Shown here: in pieces, positions 37,293 to 47,400 of the stretch | Layout: each line of letters starts with the position of its first letter | How positions within the stretch are numbered: position 1 is the stretch's first letter | Assembly: GCF_002027705.1 (NCBI RefSeq) | Contig: NZ_MBTG01000034.1 | Location: 62,001 to 126,000 of the forward strand | Length of the DNA stretch: 64,000 nt | From: Paenibacillus ferrarius | GTDB lineage: Bacteria; Bacillota; Bacilli; Paenibacillales; NBRC-103111 | Reading direction: 5' to 3' | Position numbers and translations under genes: made by a program | The notes under the pieces: model-generated | Told to the model about the DNA's origin: nothing | Seen by the model: only the letters and a program-made list of their open reading frames with translations | The model's database searches: none

Positions 37293-37336
37293 AAAATCCC
37301 CCACTGACCACAAATGGTTGGAGGGGGATTTTTATG
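37293..37336 (+). terminator. Terminator closing cassette D
   Basis: AAAATCCCCC (37293-37302) pairs with GGGGGATTTT (from 37322), with further pairing TGACCA/TGGTT inside and a T run at the end. It ends transcription after the SLH-anchored hydrolase. Confidence 0.9.
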
Positions 37337-37474
37337 TATTGGCAAGCTAAAGTTAAGCAGACTAGGTTTAAGTTTCCTAAGATTTTAGACCAAATGCCGA
37401 AGATATGAAAAGGATATCCGTTTTCGTGGCGTTACAATAAAGATACAAACAATCACAGAAAGGAGATTAAACAC

Positions 37475-38377
37475 ATGTACGCAACAATAAACCTTATGCG
37501 GAGATACGGCGTGATGTATGCCTTCATGCTGCCAGGTCTGCTATACTTCGCCATTTTCAAATATGTGCCGATGGTATATATTGCCGCTGCGTTTAAAGAC
37601 TTTAACGTTCTTCAAGGGTTATGGCAAAGTCCTTGGGTAGGCTGGCATAACTTTCAGCTGTTTTTCGATGGTGTGTATGTGAAACAAATTATTGGCAACA
37701 CGCTTATCATCTCGGCGTATAAGCTAATTTTCTCATTCCCAGCGCCGATTGTACTTGCTTTAATGCTTAATGCGGTCACCTCAGGCGGTTTCAAACGGAC
37801 GATTCAAACACTGACGTACCTGCCTCACTTTCTTTCATGGGTCATTATTTACGGGTTGCTGGTTGCTTTTCTGGCGCCTGGATCGGGGCTCATCAACCAA
37901 CTATTGAACGCCTTCCATCTGGATCGGATATCGTTTCTGACGGAATCGGGGCTCATCCGGTCGCTCATCGTGACAACGGACATCTGGCAGTCAATCGGTT
38001 GGGGGGCGATTATTTATCTAGCGTCGTTAGCCGGCATTGACCCTAGCCTGTATGAGGCTGCGAAGGTGGATGGCGCCTCCCGTTCACGTCAGCTATGGCA
38101 CATCACGCTGCCTGGCATCCGCAATGTGATTATCCTTATGCTGGTGCTGCGTCTAAGCGCTATTCTCGATGTGGGTTTTGATCAGATTTTCATTATGCTG
38201 AATCCGCTTAATCAAGAGAAGGCAGACGTCATCGAAACATGGGTGTATCGTGTCGGCATGCAAGAAGGGCGGATTGGACTTGCCACAGCGGTCGGATTGT
38301 TCAAATCCGTCATCGGCTTCGTACTTGTACTCGGGGCGAATCGCATCGCCAAAAAATTCGACGGACAAATATGGTAG
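37475..38377 (+). CDS. Sugar ABC transporter permease, LplB type
   Basis: A 300-residue channel subunit with six membrane segments and EAA loop YEAAKVDGAS. It is a close paralogue of the permease at 19149 but lacks its longer N-terminal tail. The start ATG has AAAGGAG upstream. A possible -10, TACAAT, lies at 37433-37438. The YtcP-type partner follows after 15 bases. Confidence 0.93.
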   Translation: MYATINLMRRYGVMYAFMLPGLLYFAIFKYVPMVYIAAAFKDFNVLQGLWQSPWVGWHNFQLFFDGVYVKQIIGNTLIISAYKLIFSFPAPIVLALMLNAVTSGGFKRTIQTLTYLPHFLSWVIIYGLLVAFLAPGSGLINQLLNAFHLDRISFLTESGLIRSLIVTTDIWQSIGWGAIIYLASLAGIDPSLYEAAKVDGASRSRQLWHITLPGIRNVIILMLVLRLSAILDVGFDQIFIMLNPLNQEKADVIETWVYRVGMQEGRIGLATAVGLFKSVIGFVLVLGANRIAKKFDGQIW

Positions 38378-38392
38378 GAGGAAAAGCGCCTT

Positions 38393-39265
38393 ATGCAGCA
38401 CACGACAACCAGTGGCCGGATCGCCAAAGGCCTAAATTACACATTGCTTATCTTACTCGCTGCCTCCTGCGTGCTCCCGTTTCTTTATGTCATCAGCGTT
38501 TCGCTGACACCGATCTCGGAGGTTATTAAGAACAACGGGCTGGTTCTAATCCCGTCGCATATGACTTTGACGGCTTATCGGGAGATCATGCAAGGAGGCA
38601 GACTGCTCGATGCCTATCAAATTACCATTTTTCGAGTTGTTGTGGGTACCCTGCTTAATTTGCTCTTTACAGTCTTGACGGCGCTTCCGCTTTCTCGTAA
38701 ATCTTTGCCGGGGCGAAGCTGGTTTCTGCTGTTTATCGTTTTCACCATGCTCTTCAACGGGGGCATTATTCCGAGCTATTTGCTCGTCAAAGAAATAGGA
38801 TTGCTGAATTCGGAGTGGTCGCTGATTATACCAGGACTGATTAATGCTTTTTATCTAATGATCGTCAAAAGCTTTTTTGAGCAGCTGCCCGAAGCTATCG
38901 ATGAAGCGGCTCGTATTGACGGAGCAGGGGAAATCTCGATTCTGGTGCGCATCGTCCTACCGTTGTCGCTGCCGATTATTGCGACGGTTGGCCTCTTTTA
39001 TGCCGTGTGGCACTGGAACAGTTATTTTGACGCCTTGCTTTACATCAATAACCCGGAAAGTCAGCCTGTCCAGCTGTTCCTTAGGCAGATTCTGCTTGCA
39101 TCTGTCGCCATCAGCGGGGACGCAGCTGAAGCTGCCGATGCCGTGAATCCTATTTCCGTACAGATGGCCTCTGTTGTCGTCACGACACTGCCCATTCTGG
39201 TTGTTTATCCGTTTATTCAAAAGCATTTTACCCAAGGTGTGCTGGTTGGCTCAATTAAAGGTTAA
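38393..39265 (+). CDS. Sugar ABC transporter permease, YtcP type
   Basis: The second channel subunit, 290 residues, with EAA loop DEAARIDGAG and C-terminal FTQGVLVGSIKG. The start ATG at 38393 has TAGGAGG upstream. It is paralogous to the permease at 20111. The gap to the binding-protein gene (77 bases) contains an inverted repeat. Confidence 0.93.
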   Translation: MQHTTTSGRIAKGLNYTLLILLAASCVLPFLYVISVSLTPISEVIKNNGLVLIPSHMTLTAYREIMQGGRLLDAYQITIFRVVVGTLLNLLFTVLTALPLSRKSLPGRSWFLLFIVFTMLFNGGIIPSYLLVKEIGLLNSEWSLIIPGLINAFYLMIVKSFFEQLPEAIDEAARIDGAGEISILVRIVLPLSLPIIATVGLFYAVWHWNSYFDALLYINNPESQPVQLFLRQILLASVAISGDAAEAADAVNPISVQMASVVVTTLPILVVYPFIQKHFTQGVLVGSIKG

Positions 39266-39283
39266 GCAACCATTATTTCAAAG

Positions 39284-39307
39284 ATATCTAGAGATAACTC
39301 TCGATAT
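39284..39307 (+). repeat. Inverted repeat before the binding-protein gene
   Basis: ATATCTAGAG (39284-39293) and CTCTCGATAT (39298-39307) pair at nine of ten positions around a 4-base loop. GTTACAATAA follows, which also appears at 37431-37440 ahead of the permease gene. It could be an mRNA stem that raises binding-protein expression, or an operator. Confidence 0.5.
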
Positions 39308-39342
39308 AGCATGTTACAATAATAAAAAGGGAGAGGTTCAAT

Positions 39343-40938
39343 TTGAGGAAAAAAAGCGTTAGTACGTTGCTCAGTTTGACAATAGCAATGGGAGTGATTG
39401 CTGCGGGATGCAGCAAGGCCGAGAATAAGGCGGAGCCATCGGCATCCGGACAGACGCAAACTACGGCTAAGTCACAGGAAGCTGACAAGAAATATAAACT
39501 TAGCTTCTATAATACGATCGGTTACCGGTTGACGACGCCGCTGCCGGCCAAAGAGCAGGACCCGATTCGCCAAATGATCGAAAAGGACAATAATATTGAT
39601 CTGGAGATGACCATGGGCGGCGAAAACTGGAAAGACAAGCTCAATCTGCTGATCTCCTCCAATCAGATTCCGGACATCGTTTCTTTCCCTGACCGAGCTT
39701 CGGCTGTGAAATATTATGATCAAGGCTTGCTGGCTGATCTTGACGAATTGCTGAAACAATTCCCGGAAATTCCTAAGGCGTTTGATGCTTCCCGTCTAGA
39801 GCCTATGAAATATAAAGGACACACGATTGGCATACCTGCTTCCGAAGGGGTCGGAGGCGTTAACGGTTGGTGGGTCAACAATACCTGGCTGCAAAAGTTG
39901 AACCTCTCCGTGCCGACAAATCCGCAGGAGCTTATGACAGTTATGAAAGCGTTCACGTTCAATGATCCGGACGGCAACGGCAAGAACGATACGTATGGTT
40001 TCGTCGCCATGCTGCCGAAGGAAGGAACTCTGGGTTACAGCTCGAGCGGTGCGAAAGGCTTTCAGCAAATTTTCTGGATGTTCGGCGTACAGCCCAATTT
40101 TGTCGATGTGAAGGATGGCAAAGTCGTTGTATACAACACGGATCCGAAGACGAAGGAAGCCCTCCAGTTTATTAAGGATATGATTGACGCCAAAGTGGTG
40201 GATCCGGATTGGGTGACTATTGATGATGGACTTAAAGTCGATAATAAGATGTATCAGGGCAAGGTCGGTATCATGATTGCAGACTGGCGCCGGCTGGAGC
40301 CGGCTGATACGAAAAAAATGCAGGATACTGGAGGCAGCGTACCCGACTGGAAGCAAATAGCGCCTCCGAAGGGGCCGTATGGCGACCAGATTCTGGAAAC
40401 GAAACCGTTCCAGCAATCCATGGTAGGGCTTTCAAAGGAAGCGTTGAAAGATGCCGGCAAGGCGAAGCGTGCTATGGAGTTCATTCAATACTTGTATACG
40501 AGTAAAGAAGCTTATCCTTATCTAGCTTATGGCATTAAGGACAAGACCTTTACGGTGGCGAACGGTCAGCCGAAGCTGATCGATAAGTCCACTTACAATG
40601 AAAAGGAAGTAGAATGGCGCTATAATTATGCCTTCGTTCGCAAAGCTAACGACAGTGTTTACTTTGATTTCAAGAACACGGCTGTCACCAACGCCAACCA
40701 GAAAATCAATACCAGCTACTTGAAAGACAATAATATCAATCCGCGTATTGTTGACAACGACCCGATGGCGCAGGACCGACTGAAATATGCGAATGAAATG
40801 ATGCTTAAGTTCGTAACGGGCAAAGAGCCATTGACCAATTGGGATACGTATGTGAAAACGATGCAGGATAAATTCAAACTGAACGATGCCATCGCCATGT
40901 ACACGAAACAGCTTCAAGATGATGGGGTATTAAAATAA
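39343..40938 (+). CDS. Large (LipO-type) substrate-binding lipoprotein
   Basis: A 531-residue lipoprotein with lipobox AAGC (Cys23) and a Glu/Ser-rich linker. It belongs with the large LipO-type binding proteins, sharing the DPDGNGKNDT calcium-loop-like stretch with the paralogue at 21034. The start is TTG at 39343 with AAAGGGAGAGG upstream. It serves the two permeases directly upstream. A hairpin separates it from the kinase gene. Confidence 0.9.
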   Translation: MRKKSVSTLLSLTIAMGVIAAGCSKAENKAEPSASGQTQTTAKSQEADKKYKLSFYNTIGYRLTTPLPAKEQDPIRQMIEKDNNIDLEMTMGGENWKDKLNLLISSNQIPDIVSFPDRASAVKYYDQGLLADLDELLKQFPEIPKAFDASRLEPMKYKGHTIGIPASEGVGGVNGWWVNNTWLQKLNLSVPTNPQELMTVMKAFTFNDPDGNGKNDTYGFVAMLPKEGTLGYSSSGAKGFQQIFWMFGVQPNFVDVKDGKVVVYNTDPKTKEALQFIKDMIDAKVVDPDWVTIDDGLKVDNKMYQGKVGIMIADWRRLEPADTKKMQDTGGSVPDWKQIAPPKGPYGDQILETKPFQQSMVGLSKEALKDAGKAKRAMEFIQYLYTSKEAYPYLAYGIKDKTFTVANGQPKLIDKSTYNEKEVEWRYNYAFVRKANDSVYFDFKNTAVTNANQKINTSYLKDNNINPRIVDNDPMAQDRLKYANEMMLKFVTGKEPLTNWDTYVKTMQDKFKLNDAIAMYTKQLQDDGVLK

Positions 40939-40944
40939 AACGAC

Positions 40945-40980
40945 AGGGAAAAGGGGGATCGCCTCTTCTTTTCCCTATTT
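40945..40980 (+). terminator. Hairpin between binding protein and kinase genes
   Basis: AGGGAAAAG (40945-40953) pairs perfectly with CTTTTCCCT (40968-40976), followed by ATTTTC. It likely limits read-through, so the regulators are made at lower level than the binding protein. Confidence 0.65.
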
Positions 40981-41002
40981 TCAGCGGAGAGGAGCGGGTT
41001 GC

Positions 41003-42793
41003 ATGAAAAAGTGGATGAAGAGATGGTTTCATACCGTCTCGTTTCGACTGTTTCTGGTCTGCTTCGTCTTTGTACTTAGCTCGGAGGCCATTCTCAGTGC
41101 GCTGTCCTACCGGTATATCGAAAATGAAATTACGTCCAGTCAGCTCAATCAAGCTACGCAGCTGTTGCATAAGGAGGAGGAGTATATCGACCTCTATTTT
41201 CTGCTTGTGCAAAATACGATATCCCAGCTATCCTCATCGGCGGATTCGTGGCGTAATGATCTCACTGCTGCGCAGGCCGCGCTTGAGAACGTCTACCGGG
41301 AAAACTCCGTGATGCTTTCTGATGTGTACCTGATCCGCAAGGATTTGTCTATCCTAGGCGGCAACCCGGTCAGCAAAGTGTTCAATGACGCCAGGGAGGA
41401 CCGAGATCCGCTGTATCAGATGGCTTACAGATCTGCTAATGGTGCAGTGAAGGTCAGCGAGCCTTATGCTAACTTTTTTTCTGGCTGGACGGTCACCTTC
41501 ACCCGGGCGATCGTGATTGCCGGAGAGCCGATGGCGTTTGCCGTCGATCTCAACCTGACAGCCCTGCAAGAGAGGCTGCAGCGGGTAGGAGAGGGCAGCA
41601 ATGATTTGCAGCTGGGGATTATGGATAAGGAAGGACGCGTAATTCTGGAGCCTACCGGCAGCCGGTTGTTCAATGTTGTTGATCATCGGCTCCGCTTTGA
41701 TGACTGGGACGGGCGCAAGCTTGTCGAAGCCAAGGACGATGTCTTTGAGGAACGGATAAACGGGACGGTGGTAACGATCATGAAGAGCATTAATCCACGT
41801 ACCAAATGGATTGTATTTGCCCTTTACGACGGCACCGATCTGCAGAAATCTTTAAATCGGTTGGAAACTTTTTTTGTTGGTCTGCTGCTGCTTGGCTTCC
41901 TGCTCAGCGGTGTGACGGCAGGTCTTGTCGCTCGGATGATCCGAACGCCCGTGTATTACCTCATCCGCAAAATAAACCAGGTCAATCATGGCGATCTGAA
42001 TGTCAACATATCAAGCACGCGCCAGGATGAGTTCGGCAAGCTGGCACAAACATTCGATGACATGCTGCACCAGATTCGGACGCTAATTGAGCATGTGAAT
42101 CGCGGTGAGCGCAAGAAGAAAGAATTGGAGATTCAGGTACTGCAATCGCAGATCAATCCCCATTTTCTATATAACACTCTGGGGTCAATCAGCAATGTAG
42201 TGGCTTTCGGCCGCTATCATGAGGTGGATAACATCATTGAAGCGCTGATATCCATTTTGGAATACGGAATAACGGAATTTTCCGACCGTGTCAGTCTGGA
42301 GCAGGAGCTCAAGAATGTGAAAGATTATATCTATATTCAAATGATTCGGTACGATTGCGAGTTCGATCTTGTGGAAGAAATTGATCCAGATACGCTGGAG
42401 CTGCCAGTGCTTCGTATGGCCCTTCAACCGATCGTGGAAAATAGCATCTTCCACGGTTACGCAGGAGGCCGCAAGTCCGGAGCGATACGCTTGTCGTCGG
42501 CTATCCGCGAAGGCATGCTCGTGATTGTTGTTGAGGATGAAGGCATCGGGATGACAACTGAAAAAACGAAAGATTTGCTGATAGAGGATCCCGTAGAGAG
42601 AAATTGGGATAAGCGTAAACGAATTGGCTTATACAATATTCATCAGCGTATCCGGTTGAACTACGGGGAGCCTTACGGACTAAGCGTTTGGAGTGAGCCG
42701 GGCCGGGGAACCAGCGTAACGCTCACGTTCCCGGATGAGGCCGAAAAGCAGCTTGCGAAGCAGGAAGTTCTGGATAGGAGAGTGGAGTCATGA
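41003..42793 (+). CDS. YesM-type sensor histidine kinase
   Basis: A 596-residue membrane kinase: first membrane segment near residues 12-32, an extracytoplasmic region of about 250 residues, second segment near 290-312 (FFVGLLLLGFLLSGV), HAMP linker, then INPHFLYNTL with phosphoacceptor His387 and a HATPase domain (QPIVENSIFHGY, EDEGIGM). The start ATG has GGAGAGGAGC upstream. It overlaps the regulator gene by four bases (ATGA). Confidence 0.93.
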   Translation: MKKWMKRWFHTVSFRLFLVCFVFVLSSEAILSALSYRYIENEITSSQLNQATQLLHKEEEYIDLYFLLVQNTISQLSSSADSWRNDLTAAQAALENVYRENSVMLSDVYLIRKDLSILGGNPVSKVFNDAREDRDPLYQMAYRSANGAVKVSEPYANFFSGWTVTFTRAIVIAGEPMAFAVDLNLTALQERLQRVGEGSNDLQLGIMDKEGRVILEPTGSRLFNVVDHRLRFDDWDGRKLVEAKDDVFEERINGTVVTIMKSINPRTKWIVFALYDGTDLQKSLNRLETFFVGLLLLGFLLSGVTAGLVARMIRTPVYYLIRKINQVNHGDLNVNISSTRQDEFGKLAQTFDDMLHQIRTLIEHVNRGERKKKELEIQVLQSQINPHFLYNTLGSISNVVAFGRYHEVDNIIEALISILEYGITEFSDRVSLEQELKNVKDYIYIQMIRYDCEFDLVEEIDPDTLELPVLRMALQPIVENSIFHGYAGGRKSGAIRLSSAIREGMLVIVVEDEGIGMTTEKTKDLLIEDPVERNWDKRKRIGLYNIHQRIRLNYGEPYGLSVWSEPGRGTSVTLTFPDEAEKQLAKQEVLDRRVES

Positions 42794-44382
42794 GAGAGGT
42801 GACATGCCTGATCGTGGATGACGAGCCGCCCATGGTGCGCCGGCTGGAGAAGTATTTCGAGCGTTGGGCGGAAAGGCAGCTGCCCTTTCGACTCGTCGGC
42901 TATGCTTATTCCGGCGACGAAGCTTTGGAGAAAGCTGCCGAACTGCGGCCGGACCTCATTCTGACGGACATCGTCATGCCGGGGATGAGCGGCATTGAGC
43001 TTATTCGCGAGCTTCGCGAGCGTATGCCCAGCGTAGAGGTCATTATTCTAAGCGCTTATTCCGACTTTGCCTACGCCAAGCAAGCTATCGCCATAGGCGT
43101 GTTCGAATATCTGGTGAAAGTACCCCTGCGTGAAGAGGATGTATTCACCGCCTTATCCAAAGCGCGGGATAACTTAATTGCCAGAGAAGAGAAGGAACAT
43201 AGGATTCAAAGCCTGAGCGGTTCCGTAAAGGAGAATTCACATCGTTTGCGCAAGCATCTGCTGGAAGAGCTTGTGCGGGGCGAAGTGTCGGTTTCTGTCA
43301 TGGAACGTCGCAGCATGGAATTAGCGCCTGGCTTCGAGCCGCGTCAATACGGCTGCTTTGCCATCCGCTTCGATAACTACGACGTCTTCTGCTCGGAATT
43401 CTCTCCGTCAGACCGCAACATGCTGAAATACGGCATGCTGAACATTATTGAAGAAGTGCTGCAGGGGGTGGGAGGCTGTTTCGCTTGCGAGCTGCAGCCT
43501 AGTGTCATGGTGGCCTTTGCCACTATTCATGCCGGCAGTGAACAAATGTTTGATAACAATTGTTACGAGCTTGGCGTCAATGTTCGCGACGCCATCAAAA
43601 CCTATTTGAGGATATCGGTTTCAGTCGGTGTTAGCCGTATGCATAGCGGATGGGGTCAAGCTGCGGCCGCTTATGAGGAAGCGAAAGAGGCGCTTAGGGA
43701 TACCTTCTATGCCAGTTTCGGTACAATCGTGACGTTTAACCGAAGGCTCAGCTACACCGAACACGACTGGCGCGAGCTTACGGAACACTTCGAGCGGGCG
43801 CTGGTGCGGGTAAGTGCCAAGTCTACCCGCGAAGTGCTTGCACCGCTGCTTCCTCATCTGCACGATCACCGAGTAAACCCTGACAGGCTGGTTGACTATG
43901 TCGAGGGCTGGTGTGTCCGGCTTCGGCAGGGTCTGCTGCCGGCGGAGCATGCCGAATCTGATGCCATAAGGGGTACTTTCGCTGATTGTACGCATCTGCA
44001 TCAACTGGTGGAGCGTTTGCGGCTGCAAGGGGAGCGGCTCGGGACGCTTGCGGAAGGAAGCGGTCTTCGTCCTGAAATGGTAAAGGCAATGAGATACGTC
44101 GAGGATCATCTGAAGGAATCGATCTCACTCAGTCTTGTAGCGGAGCATATTCATTTGAATCCCACCTATGTGAGCGAGCTGTTCAAAAAAGAGTTGGGCG
44201 TTAATTTCACTGATTACGTCTCCAAGCGAAGAATTGAGCGGGCTATTGGGCTGCTTCGCAAAAACAACTACTCCAATTTGGAGTTGGCTGAGGCTGTTGG
44301 TGTTCATAATGAAAAGTATTTCTGTACTTTATTCAAAAAAATAACGGGGACTTCCCCACAGAAGTTTTTCGCTGACAGCTGA
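42790..44382 (+). CDS. YesN-type response regulator with AraC DNA-binding domain
   Basis: A 530-residue regulator: receiver domain with Asp10/Asp11 and phosphoacceptor Asp60 (DLILTDIVMP), a middle region, and an AraC double helix-turn-helix (LSLVAEHIHLNPTYVSELFK, later NEKYFCTLFKKI). It is the partner of the kinase with which it overlaps. The receiver has a slightly longer loop before the phosphoacceptor than the other three. It likely controls the permease, binding-protein and rhamnosidase-type genes around it. Confidence 0.92.
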   Translation: MREVTCLIVDDEPPMVRRLEKYFERWAERQLPFRLVGYAYSGDEALEKAAELRPDLILTDIVMPGMSGIELIRELRERMPSVEVIILSAYSDFAYAKQAIAIGVFEYLVKVPLREEDVFTALSKARDNLIAREEKEHRIQSLSGSVKENSHRLRKHLLEELVRGEVSVSVMERRSMELAPGFEPRQYGCFAIRFDNYDVFCSEFSPSDRNMLKYGMLNIIEEVLQGVGGCFACELQPSVMVAFATIHAGSEQMFDNNCYELGVNVRDAIKTYLRISVSVGVSRMHSGWGQAAAAYEEAKEALRDTFYASFGTIVTFNRRLSYTEHDWRELTEHFERALVRVSAKSTREVLAPLLPHLHDHRVNPDRLVDYVEGWCVRLRQGLLPAEHAESDAIRGTFADCTHLHQLVERLRLQGERLGTLAEGSGLRPEMVKAMRYVEDHLKESISLSLVAEHIHLNPTYVSELFKKELGVNFTDYVSKRRIERAIGLLRKNNYSNLELAEAVGVHNEKYFCTLFKKITGTSPQKFFADS

Positions 44383-44421
44383 AGAAATGTAGAGATTGGG
44401 TATGAAGAGGAGCGGATAGCA

Positions 44422-47400
44422 TTGGATCGTATTGAAAATGGAAAAAAACAGAATTTGTTCGAAGCGGCGACCTTTCTTCATCCTCCGGCTGCTTGCCGAA
44501 GCGTGCCTTTCTGGTCATGGAACGATAAGCTGGAGCCGGATGAACTGCGCCGTCAGATTGGCGAGATGAAGCTCGCTGGATTAGGCGGCTTTTTCATGCA
44601 TACCCGGCAGGGGCTGCTTACCCCTTATATGGGGGAAGCATTCATGGATGCCGTTGAAGTGGCAGTGAATGAGGCTGAGATTCAAGGACTGGAGGCTTGG
44701 TGCTATGACGAAAACGGGTGGCCCAGCGGCACGGCCAATGGCATAGTCCCCCAGTTGGGACTTCGTTATCAGCAAAAATCGCTCGAAGGAATTAAGGTGA
44801 TGTCCGAAGGCGCAGATGAGCAAATCGAAATGCTTCGCCAGAACGAGGATTTCAAATATCTGCTCGTACGTCATAAGAAAGAGAAGCGGTGGCGGATGCT
44901 GGAATCTTCCTTGGCAGAGGGGGACTGGGACGAAGGTATCGCCGTCATGTGTCGTGTGAATCCTTACTATATAGACATTCTTTCGGAAAAGGCGATAGAG
45001 GCCTTTATAGAGGCATGTCATGAGGTCTATTTCCAACGCTTCGGGGAGCGATTCGGCAAGAGAGGAATTCCCGGCATTTTCACAGATGAGTTCAAGTTCT
45101 CCGGTATTCCTTGGTCGGATGGTTTCGATACCGTCTATCAGGAACGTTACGGGGAGTCGGTACATGCTGCGGTCGGCTGGCTGCTCGCCGAGGCTGATGA
45201 ACAGGATCAGCCCGTGTTGGAAGAAGCGTATCGCTTACGCTATGCATACTGGAGACTGGTGACGGAAAGATTCCAGCATTCCGTTGGGCTTGTCGCTGAT
45301 TGGTGTGACGCGCACGGCTGGCAGTTAACGGGGCACTTTATGGGGGAGGATACTTTAGCTGAGCAAATGCATCATACGGCAGGCGTCATGCCGCTTTATG
45401 AGAAGATGCACATGCCAGGCATCGACATGCTGGGGCGAGATACGCGGAGTGTGCTGCTGCCCAAGCAAGCTGCATCGGTTGCCCGTCAGCTAGGCAAAGA
45501 CTTTGTTATTACGGAAACGTTTGGCTGCTGCGGGTGGAATTTGAGCTTCCGCGAGATGAAGAAGCTGGCCGAATGGCAGTTTGTACTTGGAGTTAACCGG
45601 CTTTGTCCGCATTTGCAATCGTATTCGATTCGCGGAGTCCGCAAGCGGGATTATCCGCCTTCTTTGTATGTGCAGCAGCCCTGGTGGGACGTATACAAAC
45701 AGTTCAATGACTATTTCGCAAGGCTTACTTATTTGTTGACGCTTGGAGAAGCTAATTCGAGTATTCTCGTGCTTCACCCTATTCGCACGGCTTGGCTGCA
45801 GAATGGGCAAAGAGTGAAAGATCTGCAAGCGCATATGGAGGCATTAGCCGCTGAACTGCTGGCTCTTCAGCGTGACTTCGATTATGGTGATGAAGCCCTG
45901 ATTCGCAATTATGGCAAGGCTGCAGAAGGCTTGCTGCATGTAGGCTGTCAGAATTATGACACGGTTATCGTCAGTGGCTTGCTTACGTTGGATGTCTCCA
46001 CCTTTGCTTTGTTGAAGCTAATGGCAGCGGAAAGCGGCAAAGTTATACTTATTGGTGAAGCGCCCTGTTATTTGGAGGGGAAGCCCTGTAGAGAAGTGGC
46101 GTCATGGTTTGCGAGCGATGCTGTTATCCGTGTTGCGAATGTGAGCTCCTTGGCACGAGAGGATCACGTGCTGGCACGAAAAGACTGGCTAGCGGTCAGC
46201 GAAGCTTCGCCTGATGCCATGCGGTACTTGTATGTTCAGGAGCGTCGCATGCCAGGAATGAAGCTGCTGTATGCTGTTCATACTGGCGACACCGGCTTCA
46301 TCGAGCTGCAAATTCAAGAAGCAGACAAGCGATGCTGGACGGAGCTTATCTTGGAACAGGGAACGGAATCCAAAGATGATGTGCGCGCGATGGCCTCGAC
46401 TATAAAGTTAGCCCCTGGGGAGTCCAAGTTTTTCGCGATTCGGGATTGTACCGAAGATGCTGGAGCTTTGCCTGTGGCGAAGGAGACATCAGCTGCCCCC
46501 CTCGTCATTCCGCTGGAGGCAGCATGGCAGTATCGTTTGAACATGCCTAATGTTATAACGCTTGACTATGCGGTATATCGCATAGATGGCGGCGATTGGA
46601 TGCCTTCCACATACGTGCTGAACATTCAAGAGAACTGCATCGCTATGCAGCGACCGGTTCACATTGAAATGGTCTACACGTTCGAGACAGCAGATGAGCT
46701 TCTGCTGCACACCGACCAATCGCTATGGAAGCTGGCGATAGAGCGTCCCGAGTATTGGCAGGTGGAGGTAAACGGCCAATCCGTCTACGCGGATGAAGCT
46801 GACGGCTGGCTTGGCGGCGACAGGAGCTTTCCGACGATTCCGATTGGACGTCAAGTGAAGGCCGGGTGGAATGCCATCCGCATCTCCGGGCTTTTTCAGT
46901 GCAATGAGGAGACTTATCGTTTCTTTGGCGTTGTAGGAGCCAACCTGGCCCCCATTCGCAATAAGCTGATCTTCGATGTGGAGATCGAGAGTCTGTATGT
47001 GCTGGGTCCGTTTGCCGTTCAGCCGGCCGTCGACTGGGAGTCCGCAGTGGGGGATGCTCTCTGGACAGAGGGGCCGTTTCTGCTGACTGACCTGCCGGAG
47101 AAGCTCCATGCGGAGGATATCACGCGTCAAGGGCTGTCTTTTTATGCGGGGCGCATCGTTTTGAACCAGTCCATTCCTTTGTCAGAGAGTGTACGAACGG
47201 AGCTGCGAAATAACAGCAAAAGGCTTGTCCTGCAATGGGACAATATGCGCTGTCCTGCCTTTGGCGTCACCGTGAACGGACAACGTGCAGGAACCGTTCT
47301 CTGGGGAGCAAACCAACTGGAATTGAGCGTGGAGCCGGTGGACGACATGCTGAATCTTGAAATTGAAGTAATAACAAGCGGCCGTAATACGTTCGGACCC

